Source: Acidimicrobiia bacterium (GTDB lineage: Bacteria; Actinomycetota; Acidimicrobiia; Acidimicrobiales; CAIXPF01). From it: DNA of 64,000 bases. Within the stretch, counting starts at the first letter, position 1, and the number at the start of each line of letters is the position of its first letter. A model generated the notes under the pieces. That model searched no databases. It was not told the DNA's origin and saw nothing but the letters and a program-made list of their open reading frames with translations. This document shows positions 1-10,443 of this stretch, piece after piece. Made by a program: the position numbers and the translations under genes. Location of the stretch: NCBI GenBank assembly GCA_947476745.1, contig CANJRG010000009.1, positions 62,001 to 126,000 on the forward strand, written 5' to 3'.

Positions 1-1262
1 GCGGCCAGACCGAAGGGCATGCCCACCCCGAGGGTGCCGAGCGGACCCGGGTCCATCCAGCCGCCGTTCTTCGGTACCCGCAGCACCTTGGACGCCTGGG
101 CCACGATGTCGCCACCGTCGCCGATGACGATCATCTCGTCGTCGACGAAGTCGGCGATCTCCTTGCACAGCCGCAGTGGGTCGATGGGGACCTCGTCGGA
201 GAGCAGCTCGGTGGCCAGCTTGGCCTCGGCGGCATCCTCGGCGACACGCAACCCGGCGGTGTACGCACCATGATCGAGGGTGACGCCGCGGGCGCTCAGC
301 ACATCGAGCAGCTGGGTCAGGTTGGCACCGAGGTTGCCCACCAGCCCGACGTCGGCGGGCCGGTTCTGACCGATGAGCGTCTCGTCGAGATCGAGCTGGA
401 TGATCTTCGTCGCCTCGGGAATGGCCCGGCCGAACTTCATACGGAAGTCGAGCACCGTACCGGCCAGTACGACCACGTCGGAGTCGCGCATGGCGGCGGC
501 CCGGGTGCGGTTGAAGAACAGCGGGTGGTCCATGGGGATCAGGCCACGGGCCATGCCGTTGGTGTAGCAGGGGATACCGGTGGCCTCGACGAACTCGACG
601 AGCTGCGGGCCGCCCTGGGACCACTTCAGCGAGGTACCCGCCATCACCAAGGGGCGCTGTGCCCCGGCCAGCAGATCGATCGCCTCCTCGGCTGCCGAGC
701 GGGGCGCGCTGTGCGCGACGCGATAGTCACGGAAGCGAGGCATGACCGCCCGCTTCTCGTCGACCGTACCGGCCAGCACGTCCATCGGGATCTCGAGGAA
801 CGACGGACCGGGAATGCCCGAGAGGGCGTGACGGACGGCGAGTTCGACGTACTCCGCCACCCGATGGGTCTCGTAGCAGGAGTCGCTGTACTTGGTGATC
901 GGCTTCATGAGGGCCACGTGGTCCATCTCCTGCAGCCCACCGCGGCGCAGGTTGTTGAACGGGGCCTGGCCGCCGAACACCACGATCGGGCTGTTGGCCC
1001 GCCAGGCGTTGGCCACGCCGGTGACGCCGTCGGTCACGCCGGGCCCGGCGGTGACGATGGCCACACCGACCTTGCCCGGGTGCAGACGGGCCCAGGCATC
1101 CGCGGCATGCACCGCCGCCTGCTCGTGCCGGACATCGATGACCTGGATGCCCTCGTCGAGGCAGCCGTCGTAGATCGCCATCACGTGACCGCCCGAGAGC
1201 GTGAACACGCACTCGACGCCCGCTGCCTTCAGTGCCTTCGCAACCAGTTGTCCCCCATGCAT
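1..1262 (-). CDS. TPP-dependent enzyme, acetolactate synthase / 2-hydroxyacyl-CoA lyase-like (3' end outside window)
   Basis: About 420 codons are visible and the C-terminus lies beyond the window edge. The N-terminus (GGQLVAKALKAAGVECVFTL, then RHEQAAVHAADAWAR) is the pyrimidine-binding domain of the thiamine diphosphate enzyme superfamily; the Glu in RHEQ is the expected cofactor-activating residue. A middle domain and the start of the PP-binding domain (DEMIVIGDGGDIVAQ) follow. The ATG at 1262 is preceded by TAGGGT (1269-1274, minus strand) only 6 nt away, suggesting a leaderless transcript. Exact substrate cannot be read: biosynthetic acetolactate synthase, oxalyl-CoA decarboxylase and 2-hydroxyacyl-CoA lyase all share this architecture. 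No regulatory subunit gene (ilvH) is adjacent, which argues mildly against a classic IlvB. Confidence 0.85.
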   Translation of the reverse strand, partial: MHGGQLVAKALKAAGVECVFTLSGGHVMAIYDGCLDEGIQVIDVRHEQAAVHAADAWARLHPGKVGVAIVTAGPGVTDGVTGVANAWRANSPIVVFGGQAPFNNLRRGGLQEMDHVALMKPITKYSDSCYETHRVAEYVELAVRHALSGIPGPSFLEIPMDVLAGTVDEKRAVMPRFRDYRVAHSAPRSAAEEAIDLLAGAQRPLVMAGTSLKWSQGGPQLVEFVEATGIPCYTNGMARGLIPMDHPLFFNRTRAAAMRDSDVVVLAGTVLDFRMKFGRAIPEATKIIQLDLDETLIGQNRPADVGLVGNLGANLTQLLDVLSARGVTLDHGAYTAGLRVAEDAAEAKLATELLSDEVPIDPLRLCKEIADFVDDEMIVIGDGGDIVAQASKVLRVPKNGGWMDPGPLGTLGVGMPFGLA

Positions 1263-1305
1263 GACCTGACCCTAGCGGTCCCGGGCGGCACGAACGGTCC
1301 CTCGA

Positions 1306-3000
1306 TCAGGGGCAGTGGCTGATGGCCAGCGTCAGGCGTTGATCCAGCAATGCGGTGGTGCCCAACGCCGCAGCACCCTGGGTTGTGGCGGCCTCGGCCA
1401 GTGCCTCGAGTTCCTCGGGGCGATGCTGTCCGAGGAAGTCAATTGCTGCGCAACGGGCCCGCTGATAGGACAGCCCGCGGTCGTGATGCAGTACACGGAC
1501 GGTGTCCATCGCCAGGCGCGGGGCCAGTACCGTGCCCCTGGGCGAACTGCGCAACGGTGAGGGTGCGGAGACGCCGGGATCGCAGCCGACGACCACGAGT
1601 TGGTCCCCGACCAGGGTCACCTCGCGGCGGGCACCGGCCGCCGCCGCCACCCACCGCTCGAGCGCCGCACGCATCTCGGTCAGATCGGCGGGCCGATCGC
1701 CTCGGAACGCCAGCCGGACGCACGTCGTCTCCCCGATTCGGGTGACAATCACATGATCACCGCCCCACCCGTACGCGGCCCGCAACGCCGTGCCGGCATC
1801 GGTGACCTGGGCCAGCATGGCGTACCACGTCACCGGACCGAGGGTGCCCTCCCGCAGGACCACCGACCCCGGCTCCGCCGCCGGGATGGCCACCGGGAGG
1901 ACCGCGCCGTTGCCGCGGTAGTGGCTCGGATCGAACAAGGCCTCCTCCGACAGCGGCGGATAGCTGAAGGCCCGGTCGACCGCCTTGGGGCCGTCGAGGT
2001 CGATGATGGTCTCGACCATCGGCTCGGCAAGCAGGTCCGCCGTCAACTCGACGAAGGACGCCGAGGCCCGCAGGGCCTCCTCCGACGCGATGAGTGTGAG
2101 GGAGGATGGCTCGTCCCCGCCGGATTGCTCCATACGGAAACGGCGCTCCGTACGACGAGCCTCGCCCTCGGCCAGGGCGTGGAACACCGAGGGTGCCGGA
2201 GCCTCGGCGGCGCCCACCATCAGGCCGGTGTACTGATCGCGCAGGGCGTAGGTCAACGCACGAACCATCGACGCGTTCCACTCCAGCCCGGGATCACCCT
2301 GCTCCACCGGAGCAAGCGCGACGATGCGCGCGGTGGCCGAGTCGTAGAACGACTGCGGCAGTTCATCCTCACCGTCGAGCGACGAGGGAGCATCGCCGCT
2401 GAACAGCCCCAGGGCCCGCAACTCCGACGCCCTCGTCGCTGCGCTCTGGCGGGCCTGGGCGTCAGATCCGCTCGAGCCGGCGCGCACCGCACGGCTCATC
2501 TGCTCCGGGGTCAGCAGGTCGACGTAGACCGGGAACCGGAAATCCTGGCCACGGTCGGCCTCGACGAAATAGGCCAGGTCGGCGAGCCTGGGGTCCCAAT
2601 CCGCCGGGTGGTCCGGCCAGGCCGCCTTCTGCCGCTGCAGAACCTGCGACGCACCCATCCAGACCAACCCGAACACTGCGGTCGCCACCGCGACGAAGAA
2701 CAGGAGCCGACCCCGGTGCGACTCCGGCGTCGAGGGGGACGGTGCCAGGACCGCCGGCGGCGGCGGAAGGCGGCTGAAGGAGCCCAGAGCCGGCGGCGGC
2801 AACAACAGCGGCGCCATGGACCCATCCGGGCGCGAGCTCACGGACTTGCGTGACGAGAGCGGTCGCCCGACGCGGCTCGACTTGGGGACTGCAACAGCCG
2901 GCAGGACCGGTGAAGAGGACATCGAGGTCGCCGGGAAGTCCCACCCGTCCCCCGTCACCGCATCCGCCTGGGGCGACTTGGGACGAAAGGGACTCTTCAC
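1306..3000 (-). CDS. hypothetical single-pass membrane protein, Pro/Ser-rich N-terminus
   Basis: Not recognised. The 564-residue protein has a proline/serine-rich, probably cytoplasmic N-terminus of about 95 residues, one transmembrane helix at about residues 98-120 (RLLFFVAVATAVFGLVWMGA) and a roughly 440-residue extracytoplasmic part with three Cys residues near its C-terminal half. The start is a GTG at 3000 without a clear ribosome binding site; ATG codons about 27 and 62 codons in are alternatives. Its stop lies 44 nt from the ATG of the TPP enzyme on the same strand. Codon third positions are GC-rich throughout, supporting real coding. Function cannot be inferred. Confidence 0.65.
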   Translation of the reverse strand: MKSPFRPKSPQADAVTGDGWDFPATSMSSSPVLPAVAVPKSSRVGRPLSSRKSVSSRPDGSMAPLLLPPPALGSFSRLPPPPAVLAPSPSTPESHRGRLLFFVAVATAVFGLVWMGASQVLQRQKAAWPDHPADWDPRLADLAYFVEADRGQDFRFPVYVDLLTPEQMSRAVRAGSSGSDAQARQSAATRASELRALGLFSGDAPSSLDGEDELPQSFYDSATARIVALAPVEQGDPGLEWNASMVRALTYALRDQYTGLMVGAAEAPAPSVFHALAEGEARRTERRFRMEQSGGDEPSSLTLIASEEALRASASFVELTADLLAEPMVETIIDLDGPKAVDRAFSYPPLSEEALFDPSHYRGNGAVLPVAIPAAEPGSVVLREGTLGPVTWYAMLAQVTDAGTALRAAYGWGGDHVIVTRIGETTCVRLAFRGDRPADLTEMRAALERWVAAAAGARREVTLVGDQLVVVGCDPGVSAPSPLRSSPRGTVLAPRLAMDTVRVLHHDRGLSYQRARCAAIDFLGQHRPEELEALAEAATTQGAAALGTTALLDQRLTLAISHCP

Positions 3001-3178
3001 ACCCCTAGGAGTAGCAGAATGACCACACTTCGTATTCGGGACGATGGTCCTGGTCCCGGAGAGACCATCGAGCGCCCGATGGGGTCGCTACGGCCTACCG
3101 AGCGGGACGCACGATGCTCGGGACCGCAGTTCGGCGGGAAGGTGACGGCAGGCGCCGTCGGCTGGGAGAGTGGAAGCC

Positions 3179-3958
3179 ATGACCGCCCCCACCGCCCATC
3201 CGGACCTGCTCGCTGAGGCCGTCGAGCTCGCCTGCAGCGCCGGCGACCTCACCCTCCGCTGGTTCGGCGGTGAGGACCTGCAGCTACAGACCAAGGCCGA
3301 CGACACGCCGGTCACCATCGCCGATCGCGAAGCGGAACGATTGATCCGCACGGAGCTGGCCCGCCGCTATCCCCACGACGGGATCATCGGCGAGGAGGAG
3401 GGGGTCCGGGAGGGTGCCAGCGGCCGGCGCTGGGTGGTGGACCCCATCGACGGGACCTACGGGTTCGTCCACGGGGTCCCGCTCTACGCGACGTTGCTTG
3501 CCGTCCTGGACGATCACGGCCCCCTCGTCGGGGTCATCCACCTACCCGCCCTCGGCGAGACCGTCTACGCCGCGCGAGGCCTAGGCTGCTTCTGGCGGCG
3601 GGGCGGCCAACCACCGCGCCCCGCCCGGGTGAACGCCCATCGCACCCTCGCCGGTTCGGCCGTCATGACCAGCGGCGTCGGGCACTGGCGGCCGGGCCGG
3701 CTCGACCGGCTGCACGAGGCCCGTGCCAAGGTCCGTACCTGGGGCGACGGGTACGGCTACGCCCTGGTGGCAACCGGTCGGGTCGAGGCGATGGTCGATC
3801 CCGAGGTATCGGTGTGGGACCTCGCGCCGCTACCGGTGATCCTGGCCGAGGCGGGCGGCCGGTTCAGCACCGTGGACGGTCGGGACGACCTCTGGGGTGG
3901 CAGCGGCGTGGCCAGCAACGGGCACATCCACGACGCCTTGCTCGCCACCCTGGCCTGA
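3179..3958 (+). CDS. inositol monophosphatase family protein, histidinol-phosphatase-like
   Basis: A 259-residue Mg-dependent phosphatase of the inositol monophosphatase fold. The metal-binding motifs are intact: GEEEG, WVVDPIDGT and a C-terminal VWDLAP. The form of the first two motifs and the length fit actinobacterial HisN-type histidinol-phosphate phosphatases, which perform the penultimate step of histidine synthesis, but inositol-1-phosphatase is also possible and no his genes are nearby. The ATG at 3179 sits 8 nt after GGGAG and is preferred to the GTG at 3170, which overlaps that ribosome binding site. Confidence 0.8.
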   Translation: MTAPTAHPDLLAEAVELACSAGDLTLRWFGGEDLQLQTKADDTPVTIADREAERLIRTELARRYPHDGIIGEEEGVREGASGRRWVVDPIDGTYGFVHGVPLYATLLAVLDDHGPLVGVIHLPALGETVYAARGLGCFWRRGGQPPRPARVNAHRTLAGSAVMTSGVGHWRPGRLDRLHEARAKVRTWGDGYGYALVATGRVEAMVDPEVSVWDLAPLPVILAEAGGRFSTVDGRDDLWGGSGVASNGHIHDALLATLA

Positions 3959-4083
3959 GCGAACGGGCCGAACATCGATCCACCGCCGCACGGGTGAGGG
4001 GCCACAACGGGAGCTACCGTGACCCCCATCCCCACCGACGGCACCGTTACAAGGTCCTGGGGAAGAAGACAGGCCCAGCAACG

Positions 4084-4839
4084 ATGACGAGCCCGGAGAT
4101 GACGACAAGCATGGATACGCACACCTTGTTGACCTGGGTCCGCGTCGACGGCGCACTTCTGGGGGCCACCTCGCCCGACGCGCTGGGGCTGGCCGTGCCG
4201 AGCTGCCCGGCGTGGACCGTCGCCGAGCTGATCGGTCACACCGGATGGGTCCATCGGTGGGTGACTGCCACCCTGCTGGCCGGGCCCGACAACCCGCCGA
4301 GCCCGAAATCAATCGACAAGGCCCCCGCCGACGGGTCGGTCCTCGCCTGGTACGTCGAGTCGCTCGGCGAGCTGCTCGACGCCTTCGGCCGCATCGACCT
4401 CGACCAGGCCTTCAAGACCTTCATCGGCCCTCGCCCCGGCCAGTGGTGGGTGCGGCGGATGGCCCATGAGACCTCCGTCCACCGCTGGGACGCACAGCAC
4501 GCCGTCGGCTCGACCACCCCGATCGACGCCGCGCTGGCCGTCGACGGCGTCGACGAAGCGCTCGATACCTATGTCGCCCGTCGCTTCGACGCCGAGCGGT
4601 TCGGATCGGCCGGCCAGACGTTGCACCTGCACGCCACCGACGCCGAGGGCGAATGGATGTTGACCATGCAGCCCGATGGGATCGTGACCGCCCACGGCCA
4701 CGGCAAGGGCGATACGGCGGTCCGGGGTCGGGCCGAGGACCTGCTGCTGTTCGTGATGGGCCGCCGTGCCGCGGCAGACCTCGAGGTCTTCGGCGACACC
4801 GACCTGCCGTCACGGTGGCAGGCAGCAGCCACCTTCTGA
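4084..4839 (+). CDS. maleylpyruvate isomerase family mycothiol-dependent enzyme
   Basis: About 251 residues with the DinB-like N-terminal four-helix domain (PAWTVAELIGHTGWVHRW) and the downstream HETSVHRWDAQ signature, which together supply the His/Glu/His metal ligands of this family. A C-terminal SCP2-like part ends in a helix of the type RAEDLLLFVMGR. Members use mycothiol, the low-molecular-weight thiol of actinobacteria, as a cofactor; the substrate here is unknown. Three in-frame ATGs (4084, 4099, 4111) compete and none has a strong ribosome binding site, so the first few residues are uncertain. Gene is convergent with the next one, 16 nt away. Confidence 0.8.
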   Translation: MTSPEMTTSMDTHTLLTWVRVDGALLGATSPDALGLAVPSCPAWTVAELIGHTGWVHRWVTATLLAGPDNPPSPKSIDKAPADGSVLAWYVESLGELLDAFGRIDLDQAFKTFIGPRPGQWWVRRMAHETSVHRWDAQHAVGSTTPIDAALAVDGVDEALDTYVARRFDAERFGSAGQTLHLHATDAEGEWMLTMQPDGIVTAHGHGKGDTAVRGRAEDLLLFVMGRRAAADLEVFGDTDLPSRWQAAATF

Positions 4840-4855
4840 CGCCCGGGAGGGCCGA

Positions 4856-5842
4856 TCAGGCCGCACCCTCGAAGACCGAGGCCACCACGCCCAGCGATGC
4901 CAGCGCCGTCAGGGTCGCGGTCGGGTCGACCACCTCGGCCAGGCCGTAAGCCCGGCCGGAGGGCAACGTGCCGTCGAGCAACCCTCCAGCCACGACCGCC
5001 GCCAGGCTGCCCGCCACCCGGGCAGGGTGATCGGCCGCGCCGTACACCACGACCTCGACGACGCCGTTGCGTTCCCCCCACATCTCCACGCGAAGGCCAC
5101 CCGGTCCGCCGTCGGGGTGAGGAGGTCGAAGCATCGGCAGCCAACCGGTCAACCGGTCACGGCGGGTCGCGGCCACCCGCGCCGACACCCTCCGGCTGCC
5201 CGCGAACGCCCGCTGCAGGAGGAACGGCTCGGCCAACGCGGCCCGATAGCAGTCCAGCGCACCGATCGGTTCGGGGAACCACGCCAGCCGGCGACCGGAA
5301 CCGCCCTGCAGTCGCAGCCACCGGCCGTCACGCCACTCCCAACTCGAGTCGTACAGACTCCGATGGTGCTGCCGTGCACAATCGGGCCCGCCCGTGCCGG
5401 ACTTGGCCACCGTGATCTCGTGAACCTCGTCGAACAGCGCTGCGGCATGCCGGGCCAGTACACAGCTCAAGCCGGGCGAGAACCCCGCGCCGGTCACGAC
5501 CGCCCGGTCGGCTGAACGTGCCCTACCGTCGAGGGCGAGCAGCGTCCGGACATCGGCGATCGAGTCGCCGATGGACACCACATGTGCGCCGCGACCCAGG
5601 GCGGTTTCCGCCAGCGTGCGGTGCAACCCGGTGGGTACGCACAACAGCACGATCTCCGGCGGCTCGCCGAGCGCCGTCAGCGACTCGGCCACCGTGGCAT
5701 CCTCACCGAGGATGGCAGCCATGGCGATCGCCTTGTCCCGGTCACGGTCGATCAGGGCGAGTGCCACCCCTGGCCGGAGCCGCCGCAGGGCGTGAGCTGC
5801 GTGGGCACCGGAATTGCCCACCCCGACTACGGCGACAACCAC
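4856..5842 (-). CDS. saccharopine dehydrogenase-like / NAD(P)-binding Rossmann protein
   Basis: The first 20 residues (VVVAVVGVGNSGAHAAHALR) form a glycine-rich dinucleotide-binding turn, followed by a Rossmann domain with LIDRD and VVSIGDSIADVRTLL segments, then a C-terminal catalytic-like domain containing GAGFSPGLSCVLARHAA. This layout is that of saccharopine dehydrogenase-type or homoserine dehydrogenase-like proteins; the substrate is not evident. Start choice: an upstream GTG at 5851 is part of the ribosome binding site AAGGAGGTG itself, so the GTG at 5842, 8 nt after AGGAGG, is the likely start (328 residues). Confidence 0.7.
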   Translation of the reverse strand: MVVAVVGVGNSGAHAAHALRRLRPGVALALIDRDRDKAIAMAAILGEDATVAESLTALGEPPEIVLLCVPTGLHRTLAETALGRGAHVVSIGDSIADVRTLLALDGRARSADRAVVTGAGFSPGLSCVLARHAAALFDEVHEITVAKSGTGGPDCARQHHRSLYDSSWEWRDGRWLRLQGGSGRRLAWFPEPIGALDCYRAALAEPFLLQRAFAGSRRVSARVAATRRDRLTGWLPMLRPPHPDGGPGGLRVEMWGERNGVVEVVVYGAADHPARVAGSLAAVVAGGLLDGTLPSGRAYGLAEVVDPTATLTALASLGVVASVFEGAA

Positions 5843-6061
5843 GAGACTCACCTCCTTCGGATACCGCCGGGGGCCGCCCGGCCTCGGCCGTCAGCGAGTC
5901 GTCGCACCGGCACGGCCTACCGCAAGAACGGGCCGGACAACCGGCGCCAGCCCCCGTGGCGACGGGCTACCGGCGGCGGCTTGGTGAACCGGATCGCCCC
6001 TGCCGTGCCCGCGGCGATCATCAAGGCGAACCCGATTCGCCGAAACAGGCCGATCATCGTG

Positions 6062-6135
<74 letters not shown>

Positions 6136-6223
6136 GGGCTCACACCACCGAGAACGGCAGCGTGCGGGCAGGCGATTGTAGGCACAGCCAACCGGGTGCA
6201 ATCCAGCCGGATGATCACCGCGA

Positions 6224-7213
6224 TCAGCGGCGGCGGCGGCGGGTTGGAACCGGGCGGGCGCTCTCCAACTCGACAACGGACACGCGGATACCACCGGTGA
6301 GGTCGCTGATCAGGTTGAACAGGAGCCCGCCGACCACGGTGAGCAGGGTGAGCACCAACACCCCCACCATGCCGCCGAGGACCCCGATACGGAAGATCTG
6401 GCGTCCCTCGAGCTGGAAGTTCTCGAGCAGGAAGATCTGTCCGACGAAGCCCTCGATACTGCTGACCGCCCCGCTCTTCTGCAGCATCGCCCACAGCAGC
6501 ACCCCGGCGATCACCCCGACGATGAGCATGCAGGTGTAGAAGAACAGCGCGACCTTGAGCAGCGAATAGAGCTCGATGTGACGGACGAGCCGCCCGACCT
6601 TGCGTGCCTGAAGCCGTCGCGCAGCCCGCACCTGGCTCCGCAGCGGCGCGTCCACGAAACCCGCGGTCACCGGCTCGGTCACCAAAGGCACCGCCGCGGC
6701 CGCGGGTACCACCGCCACGCTCATGGCCACGGCGACCGGAACCGAATCGGTGTGCGCGTCGTCGAGCAGATCGTCGATGACCAGTTCGCGCGTCGCCGGC
6801 TCGGCAGCCGCTGCAGGATCGGTCTCGTCGCGCACCGCGTCACGCAGCCCGATCGCCTCCTCGCCGGCTGGGTCGAGGACCGCAGCAGCCAACTCATCGG
6901 CAGCATCCACGACCGCTGCAGCCATATCGCCCGTCGCGCCCGACACGTCTGCGTCGAGGTCCTCGGCACCGGCCGGAACATCCAACACCACGACGTCGGC
7001 ACCGGCCGGAACATCCTCGGCTTGCGCACGATCGACCGGGTTGTTCTTCGTGGTCACGTCGCCGTCCACCTCTGCGCGCTCGGCCGCCAAGGTGGCCATC
7101 CCCACCCCCGGCGCGGCCGCACCCGGGTAGCCCACGGAGGATAAGCCCCCCGAACGGGACGGCCCAGACCCCTCCGACACAGCATCGGCTGCAGCGCCGG
7201 TGGTTTCGGTCAC
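6224..7213 (-). CDS. DUF3566 domain transmembrane protein downstream of gyrA
   Basis: A 329-residue protein with about 200 low-complexity Ala/Asp/Glu-rich residues followed by a C-terminal two-helix membrane domain (SLLKVALFFYTCMLIVGVIA and GGMVGVLVLTLLTVVGGLLF) and a basic tail PTRRRRR. This is the DUF3566 arrangement found after gyrA in many actinobacteria; the function of the family is unsettled, with proposed links to cell envelope or division. Start is GTG at 7213, preceded by TAAACT (7220-7225, minus strand) at 6 nt, so a leaderless transcript separate from gyrA is possible. The acidic N-terminal stretch is unusually long. Confidence 0.85.
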   Translation of the reverse strand: MTETTGAAADAVSEGSGPSRSGGLSSVGYPGAAAPGVGMATLAAERAEVDGDVTTKNNPVDRAQAEDVPAGADVVVLDVPAGAEDLDADVSGATGDMAAAVVDAADELAAAVLDPAGEEAIGLRDAVRDETDPAAAAEPATRELVIDDLLDDAHTDSVPVAVAMSVAVVPAAAAVPLVTEPVTAGFVDAPLRSQVRAARRLQARKVGRLVRHIELYSLLKVALFFYTCMLIVGVIAGVLLWAMLQKSGAVSSIEGFVGQIFLLENFQLEGRQIFRIGVLGGMVGVLVLTLLTVVGGLLFNLISDLTGGIRVSVVELESARPVPTRRRRR

Positions 7214-7222
7214 CCCGTTAGT

Positions 7223-7711
7223 TTACGGGACCGAACTGCCCGGGTCCGGATCCAAGGCGCGCAACGACCGTGCGGACCACTCCGGGAGAGCCGATCGCGG
7301 ACCTCCGGCAACGAGCGCAGCCGTGCTGGTCGCTCGATGGCCGGCCCGGATCACCGTAAGCCGAGCCCACCCGGGCTCCAACTGCACCGCCAGCACCACG
7401 GCTCCGTTGGCCGCCGCCACGGAGTCCGCGGCCGGTGCGCCACCCACCAGCGCAGCCAACACCGCGGCATCGGCCGCCGCGTCGACCTCGGCCCGTCCCA
7501 CCACGTCTACCGCGAGCCTGGCCAGGCCCAGCAACACCGCCACCGCCACGGACATGGCGGTCAGCGCAGCCAGGGTGACCTGCCCACGGTCGGTTCCTCG
7601 TGCACCGCCCGGTCGCCCGAGACGACCTCGGCGCAACGCTCGAGCACGCCACCCACCGCGGTACCACCAGCCGCGACGTCGACCCCACCCTCGGACAACC
7701 TGACACCGCAT
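7223..7711 (-). CDS. TadE/TadG-like small secreted or membrane protein, 5' end uncertain
   Basis: The C-terminal 120 residues contain DRGQVTLAALTAMSVAVAVL, followed by ARLAVDVVGRAEVDAAADAA, the pattern of short TadE/TadG-type proteins (one N-terminal hydrophobic helix after an Arg-Gly motif, then Ala-rich). Upstream of the helix the reading is doubtful: third codon positions in this frame are not GC-rich between about 7585 and 7711, while another minus-strand frame is. The ATG at 7711 is the first candidate start but lacks a ribosome binding site. Lies between gyrA and the DUF3566 gene; see the finding on this interval. Confidence 0.45.
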   Translation of the reverse strand: MRCQVVRGWGRRRGWWYRGGWRARALRRGRLGRPGGARGTDRGQVTLAALTAMSVAVAVLLGLARLAVDVVGRAEVDAAADAAVLAALVGGAPAADSVAAANGAVVLAVQLEPGWARLTVIRAGHRATSTAALVAGGPRSALPEWSARSLRALDPDPGSSVP

Positions 7712-7840
7712 GACCACACCAGCCCGGCTCGACCAGGTCTCGGACGGGGAAGTCGGACGGGAACCGCGGACGCAGCACGATCGAACAGCGAACGGCGACA
7801 CCGTCGGGCGGGAAAGCCGTCCGACGGTGGATCGCCACGG

Positions 7841-10443
7841 CTACTCGTCGCGAGCAGGCTCGGCGGGTTCACCTTCGGTGGCCTCCGTCGCCGAGGCGAT
7901 CGCGCCGCCATACTGCTCCGGTTCGCCGTCCGATAGCCCCTCGCCGTCCGAGCTGTCCTCGACCTGCAGCACCAGTGCCACCGCCGCGACGTGCTCGTCG
8001 TCACCGACGTTCATGATCCGCACGCCTGTGGCGTCGCGGCTCTGCAGCGAGATCTCCGCGACCGAGGTCCGGATGGTCACCCCGCCGGAAGAGACCAGCA
8101 GGATGTCGTCGTCGGCCCCGACCATCATCGCAGAGGCGACACCACCGCGCTGCTCAGTCGTTCGGATCCCGCGCACGCCTTGGTTGCCGCGCCCGATACG
8201 CCGGAACTCCTCGATCGCCGTCCGCTTGCCGTAGCCGGCATTGGTCACGATGAACAGGTCGGCACCGCTGCGGACCACATCGCAGGACACGACCTCGTCG
8301 CCACTGCGCAAGCGCATCCCGCGGACACCAGCCGCGGCGCGTCCCATCGGTCGGACCTCGTCCTCGTTGAATCGGATCGCCTGGCCGGACCGGCTCACGA
8401 TCACGATGTCGTCCTCACCGTTGGTGGGAATGACCCGGACCAGCTCGTCGCCCTCGCGCAGATCGACAGCGATGATGCCGCGACGCAGCGAGGAGTCGTA
8501 CTCGGTGAACCGGGTCTTCTTGACCGTGCCGTTGCGGGTCGCGAAGAACAGATACCGGTTGGTCTCGTAGTCGCGGGTGTCGATCACCGCCTGGACGTGC
8601 TCGCCCGCCTGCAGCTCCAGCAGGTTGACGATCGGGATCCCCCTGGCCATCCGTTCCCGCTCGGGTACCTCGTGGGCCCGCAGTCGGTACACCCGCCCGA
8701 TGTTGGTGAAGAACAGCAGGTAGGCATGGGCCGAGGTGTGCAGGATGGTCGTAACGACGTCCTCGTCGCGGAGCCGGGTTCCGGAGATGCCCCGTCCACC
8801 GCGGCCCTGGGTACGGAACACCTGGGCCTCGACGGACTTGATGTACCCGGCGCCGGTCATCGTGACCACAAGTTCCTTGTCGTCGACGAGGTCCTCGATG
8901 GCCATCTCGCCAGGGTCGGCCACCAGGCGGGCCCTGCGTGGGGTGGCAAACTCGCTGCGGATCGCCGCCAGCTCGTCCTTGATGACCGCGCGCAGCTTCG
9001 AGTCGTCGGCGAGGATCGCCTCGAGCCCGCCGATCTCGATCCGCTTCTGGGCCAACTCGGCCTCGAGATCGGCCCTGGACAGCCGGGTCAACTGCGCCAG
9101 GCGCAGATCGAGGATGTCCTCGGACTGGATCTCGCTGAAGCCGAAGGGATCGGCCTGCAGGGCCGACCGCGCCGAGGCACGATCCTCCGAGCCACGGATC
9201 AGCGTGATGATCGCATCGATCATGTCGAGGGCCCGAATGCGGCCCTCGAGGATGTGTGCCCGGGCCCGGGCCTTGTCGAGTCGGTACTGGCTCCGGCGGC
9301 GGATGACCTCGATCTGGTGGGCCACGTACGCCTGGAGCATCGACGCCAGGTTGAGGGTCCGGGGCACGCCGTCGACCAGCGCCACCATGTTCACCCCGAA
9401 GCTGGTCTGCAGCTGGGTGTGCTTGTAGAGGTTGTTGAGCACCACGTTCGGGTTCGCGTCGCGCTTCAACTCGATGACGAGCCGGGTGTTGACGCCCGAG
9501 GACTCGTCGTTGATGTCGCGGATACCGTCGAGCTCGCGGGCGTCGACCAGTTCCTTGATGCGCACGGCGATGGCACCGGCGGAGGTCTGGTACGGCAACG
9601 CGGTCACGGTGATCTGCATGCCGCGACGGGTCTCCTCGATCTCGCAGTCGGCCCGCATGCGGACCGATCCGCGACCCGTCCGGTAGGCGTCGAGGATGCC
9701 GGATCGACCGAGGATCTGCGCCCCGGTGGGGAAGTCGGGACCCTTGACGAACTGCATCAGATCATCGGGGGTGGCCTCCGGATGATCGATCAGGTGCACG
9801 GTGGCGTCGATGACCTCGCCGAGATTGTGCGGCGGGATGTTGGTGGCCATACCGACGGCGATGCCCTGGCTGCCGTTGACCAGCAGGTTCGGGAACCGGG
9901 CCGGCAACACGACGGGCTCGGCGTCCTTGCCGTCGTAGTTGGGACTCAGATCGACGGTGTTCTCATCGATGCCGTCGAGCAACCGCATGGCCAGCGGCGA
10001 GAGCCGACATTCGGTGTAACGGGCCGCAGCCGCACCGAACTCCGGCGAGCCGTAGTTGCCGTGGAAGTCGATGAGCGGGTCCCGCAACGAGAACGGCTGC
10101 GCCATGCGCACCAGGGCGTCGTAGATGGCCGAGTCGCCGTGGGGGTGGAACTTCGCCATCACGTCGCCGACGACACGAGCGCACTTCACATGACCACGGT
10201 TGGGAGTGAAGCCCTCGCTGATCATGCTCCACAGGATCCGGCGGTGGACCGGTTTCAGGCCGTCCCGGGCATCGGGCAGCGCCCGGGACATGATCACCGA
10301 CATGGCGTACTCCAGGAAGGAGCGCTCCATCTCGTCCTGGATCTCGATGAGCTGTACGGCGACACGTCCGCCGTTGTCGCCGGCATCGGCCCCAGCCGCA
10401 ACTGCGTCGTCGTTCGGCTCGTCGGAGGGGGGTACGTCAGTCA

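Noticed and set aside
270-1322. 350-residue open frame on the plus strand opposite the TPP-enzyme gene
   Set aside because: Antisense shadow: the minus strand encodes a clear TPP-binding domain over the same bases, and the plus-strand product has no motif.
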